A DNA stretch of 8,009 bases. Origin: a bacterium (GTDB lineage Bacteria > UBA9089 > CG2-30-40-21 > SBAY01). Of this stretch, positions 7,172-8,009 are shown in pieces (position 1 is the stretch's first letter; each line of letters begins with the position of its first letter). The notes below the pieces were generated by a model, which made no database searches, was not told the origin of the DNA, and saw only the letters and a list, made by a program, of their open reading frames with translations. The DNA lies in contig JASEHU010000024.1 of assembly GCA_030018635.1 (NCBI GenBank), positions 5,733-13,741 of the forward strand. Reading direction: 5' to 3'. A program made the translations under genes and the position numbers.

Positions 7172-7888
7172 TCAATAGCTTTGAAATTTTATCTTTATTA
7201 AGGCATATTTTGCCATTTCTCTAACTTGAGGGTTTTCATCATTTAATAAAGCTGTCAAAGGCTCTATGGCTCGAGTATCTCCAATTTCTCCGAGCATAAT
7301 CGCGGCATTTTCTCTCACTCTGGAATTTTTATCCTTCAAAGTAACAATTAAAGGTTCAACACTACGCGAATCTTTTATTTTTCCTAATGATACTATTGCC
7401 GTCCATCGAACATCTATATTTTCATCCTTTAAAGCAGAAATTAAAGGTTCAACAACCTGAGGATTTTTTATGTCCGCTAAAGCCAAAATTGCTTCTATTT
7501 GGACATTCGGGTCATTATCATTCAAAAGTTCAGTTAAATAAGGAATAACACGCACATCTTTTCTTCCTCTCATCAGAGATGCGAAATTTTGTCGCACCCA
7601 AGCATTTTTATCTTTCAAAAGAGGAATTAAATAGTCAATGAGAGAAGGATCATCTACTTTTTGAAGTATTTCTACCATTTTTTGTCGAACATAAGGTTCT
7701 TCTTCCTTTAATATCGCAACTAAAGGTTCAAATCCCTGCACATCTTTTATGGCAGCTAATGCCTTTTCTATAAATTTTTGTGGTCTATTACCAGGTGATA
7801 CACCTGTCTTCAAAGCAAGAATCAAAGGTTTGACCGCAGGTTTGCCTATCTTAGCTAAAGCTTTTATCCCAGCATTTTGAACAGACAC
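7172..7888 (-). CDS. HEAT-repeat protein A, probably 5'-truncated
   Basis: From GTG 7888 the frame encodes 238 residues made almost wholly of 31-residue HEAT/PBS-lyase-type repeats. Well-formed units are at about 93-123, 124-154, 155-185 and 186-216, with VRWTAIVSLGKIKD at 160-173 and VRENAAIMLGEIGD at 191-204; a degenerate unit with a PGNRPQKF insertion lies near 32-39. No signal peptide or anchor is present. The start is doubtful: there is no Shine-Dalgarno site before GTG 7888, and the same frame continues upstream with good HEAT sequence before a TAG at 7967-7969. The sequence is therefore most likely the C-terminal part of a longer protein cut off by an insertion, rearrangement or assembly join. 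The stop is TGA, 36 bp before HEAT gene B, whose repeats are clearly related. It is probably a protein-binding scaffold; whether it is expressed is uncertain. Confidence 0.7.
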   Translation of the reverse strand: MSVQNAGIKALAKIGKPAVKPLILALKTGVSPGNRPQKFIEKALAAIKDVQGFEPLVAILKEEEPYVRQKMVEILQKVDDPSLIDYLIPLLKDKNAWVRQNFASLMRGRKDVRVIPYLTELLNDNDPNVQIEAILALADIKNPQVVEPLISALKDENIDVRWTAIVSLGKIKDSRSVEPLIVTLKDKNSRVRENAAIMLGEIGDTRAIEPLTALLNDENPQVREMAKYALIKIKFQSY

Positions 7889-7966
7889 ATCGCTATCATC
7901 TAAAATTCTAATTAAAGATTCAATTGCCCTCGCATCTTTTATCTCTCCTAATTCATTTGGGTGTGG
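7889..7966 (-). pseudogene. Upstream HEAT-coding remnant of HEAT gene A
   Basis: In the same frame as HEAT gene A, 7889-7957 encodes NELGEIKDARAIESLIRIL followed by an aspartate-rich turn, which is the second half of one HEAT unit and the start of the next. Only proline, histidine and proline separate it from the TAG at 7967-7969. No ATG, GTG or TTG in this frame lies between the TAG and GTG 7888. HEAT similarity stops at about 7957, in the middle of a repeat, which is the mark of a broken gene rather than a natural N-terminus. Confidence 0.6.
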
Positions 7967-8009
7967 CTACTTTTGGACGACGGCCAAAATAGGCCTCCAC
8001 CTCCCTTTT
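7953..8009 (-). other. Possible 3' tail of an upstream frame beyond the right edge
   Basis: One minus-strand frame is open from the window edge to TGA at 7953-7955 and reads KREVEAYFGRRPKVATPK. It is too short to identify. It may be the C-terminus of an upstream or inserted gene (for example in a mobile element), or chance reading through the palindrome that lies here. Confidence 0.25.
7959..8005. repeat. Nested inverted repeat at the HEAT gene breakpoint
   Basis: The core 7971-7989 (TTTTGGACGACGGCCAAAA) is a 19-bp palindrome with one mismatched pair. It is flanked by looser arms, GGGTGTGG at 7959-7966 and CCACCTCCC at 7997-8005, and by GGCC boxes at 7982-7985 and 7993-7996. The stretch is visibly more G+C-rich than the HEAT genes. 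It begins within a few bases of the point where HEAT similarity ends. It may be the end of a mobile element or a dyad site; the four T after the right arm also suit a plus-strand terminator. Confidence 0.45.

Noticed and set aside
7266..7460. Plus-strand open frame opposite HEAT gene A
   Set aside because: It is a shadow of the HEAT repeats on the minus strand.

Overview
The window is A+T-rich (about 60% by eye), and every convincing gene lies on the minus strand, so transcription runs from position 8009 towards position 1. The gene content suggests a Gram-negative-type, probably uncultivated bacterium. It has Sec-type signal sequences or N-terminal anchors, a LolA/LppX-like periplasmic protein, PBS-lyase-type HEAT-repeat proteins, a very large secreted multidomain protein, and spacers filled with degenerate palindromic repeats. 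Phylum cannot be fixed from this sequence alone.

Layout, in the direction of transcription. (1) Positions 7953-8009 hold a more G+C-rich stretch with a nested inverted repeat and the possible 18-codon tail of another frame. (2) HEAT-repeat gene A (stop at 7172) follows. Its reading frame still encodes HEAT sequence upstream of the first usable start (GTG at 7888) and is then cut by a TAG at 7967-7969, so it looks 5'-truncated. (3) HEAT-repeat gene B (7135-6458) starts 36 bp downstream and has its own ribosome binding site and N-terminal membrane anchor. (4) A 455-bp spacer (6003-6457) carries two separate imperfect palindromes: a 101-bp element built from a 10-bp unit and a 158-bp MITE-like element. 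(5) A LolA-like anchored periplasmic protein (6002-5103). (6) After 29 bp comes a giant gene that starts at 5073 and remains open for 1691 codons to the left edge of the window. It encodes a signal peptide, a lipase-like alpha/beta hydrolase with a complete candidate Ser-Asp-His triad, Ig-like segments, a ThuA/glutamine-amidotransferase-like domain, and a long run of macroglobulin/CARDB-like beta domains.

Genes 5 and 6 look like a two-gene operon with strong Shine-Dalgarno sites and no room for an internal promoter. A LolA fold, known in relatives to bind acyl chains or lipoproteins, next to a secreted lipase-like hydrolase suggests an envelope or extracellular lipid/ester function, but that link is inference. 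The HEAT genes form a second unit and are probably protein-binding scaffolds, at least one of them membrane-anchored. The most unusual items are the hydrolase plus amidotransferase-like fusion, the palindromic elements next to the operon start, and the broken HEAT frame at the right edge.
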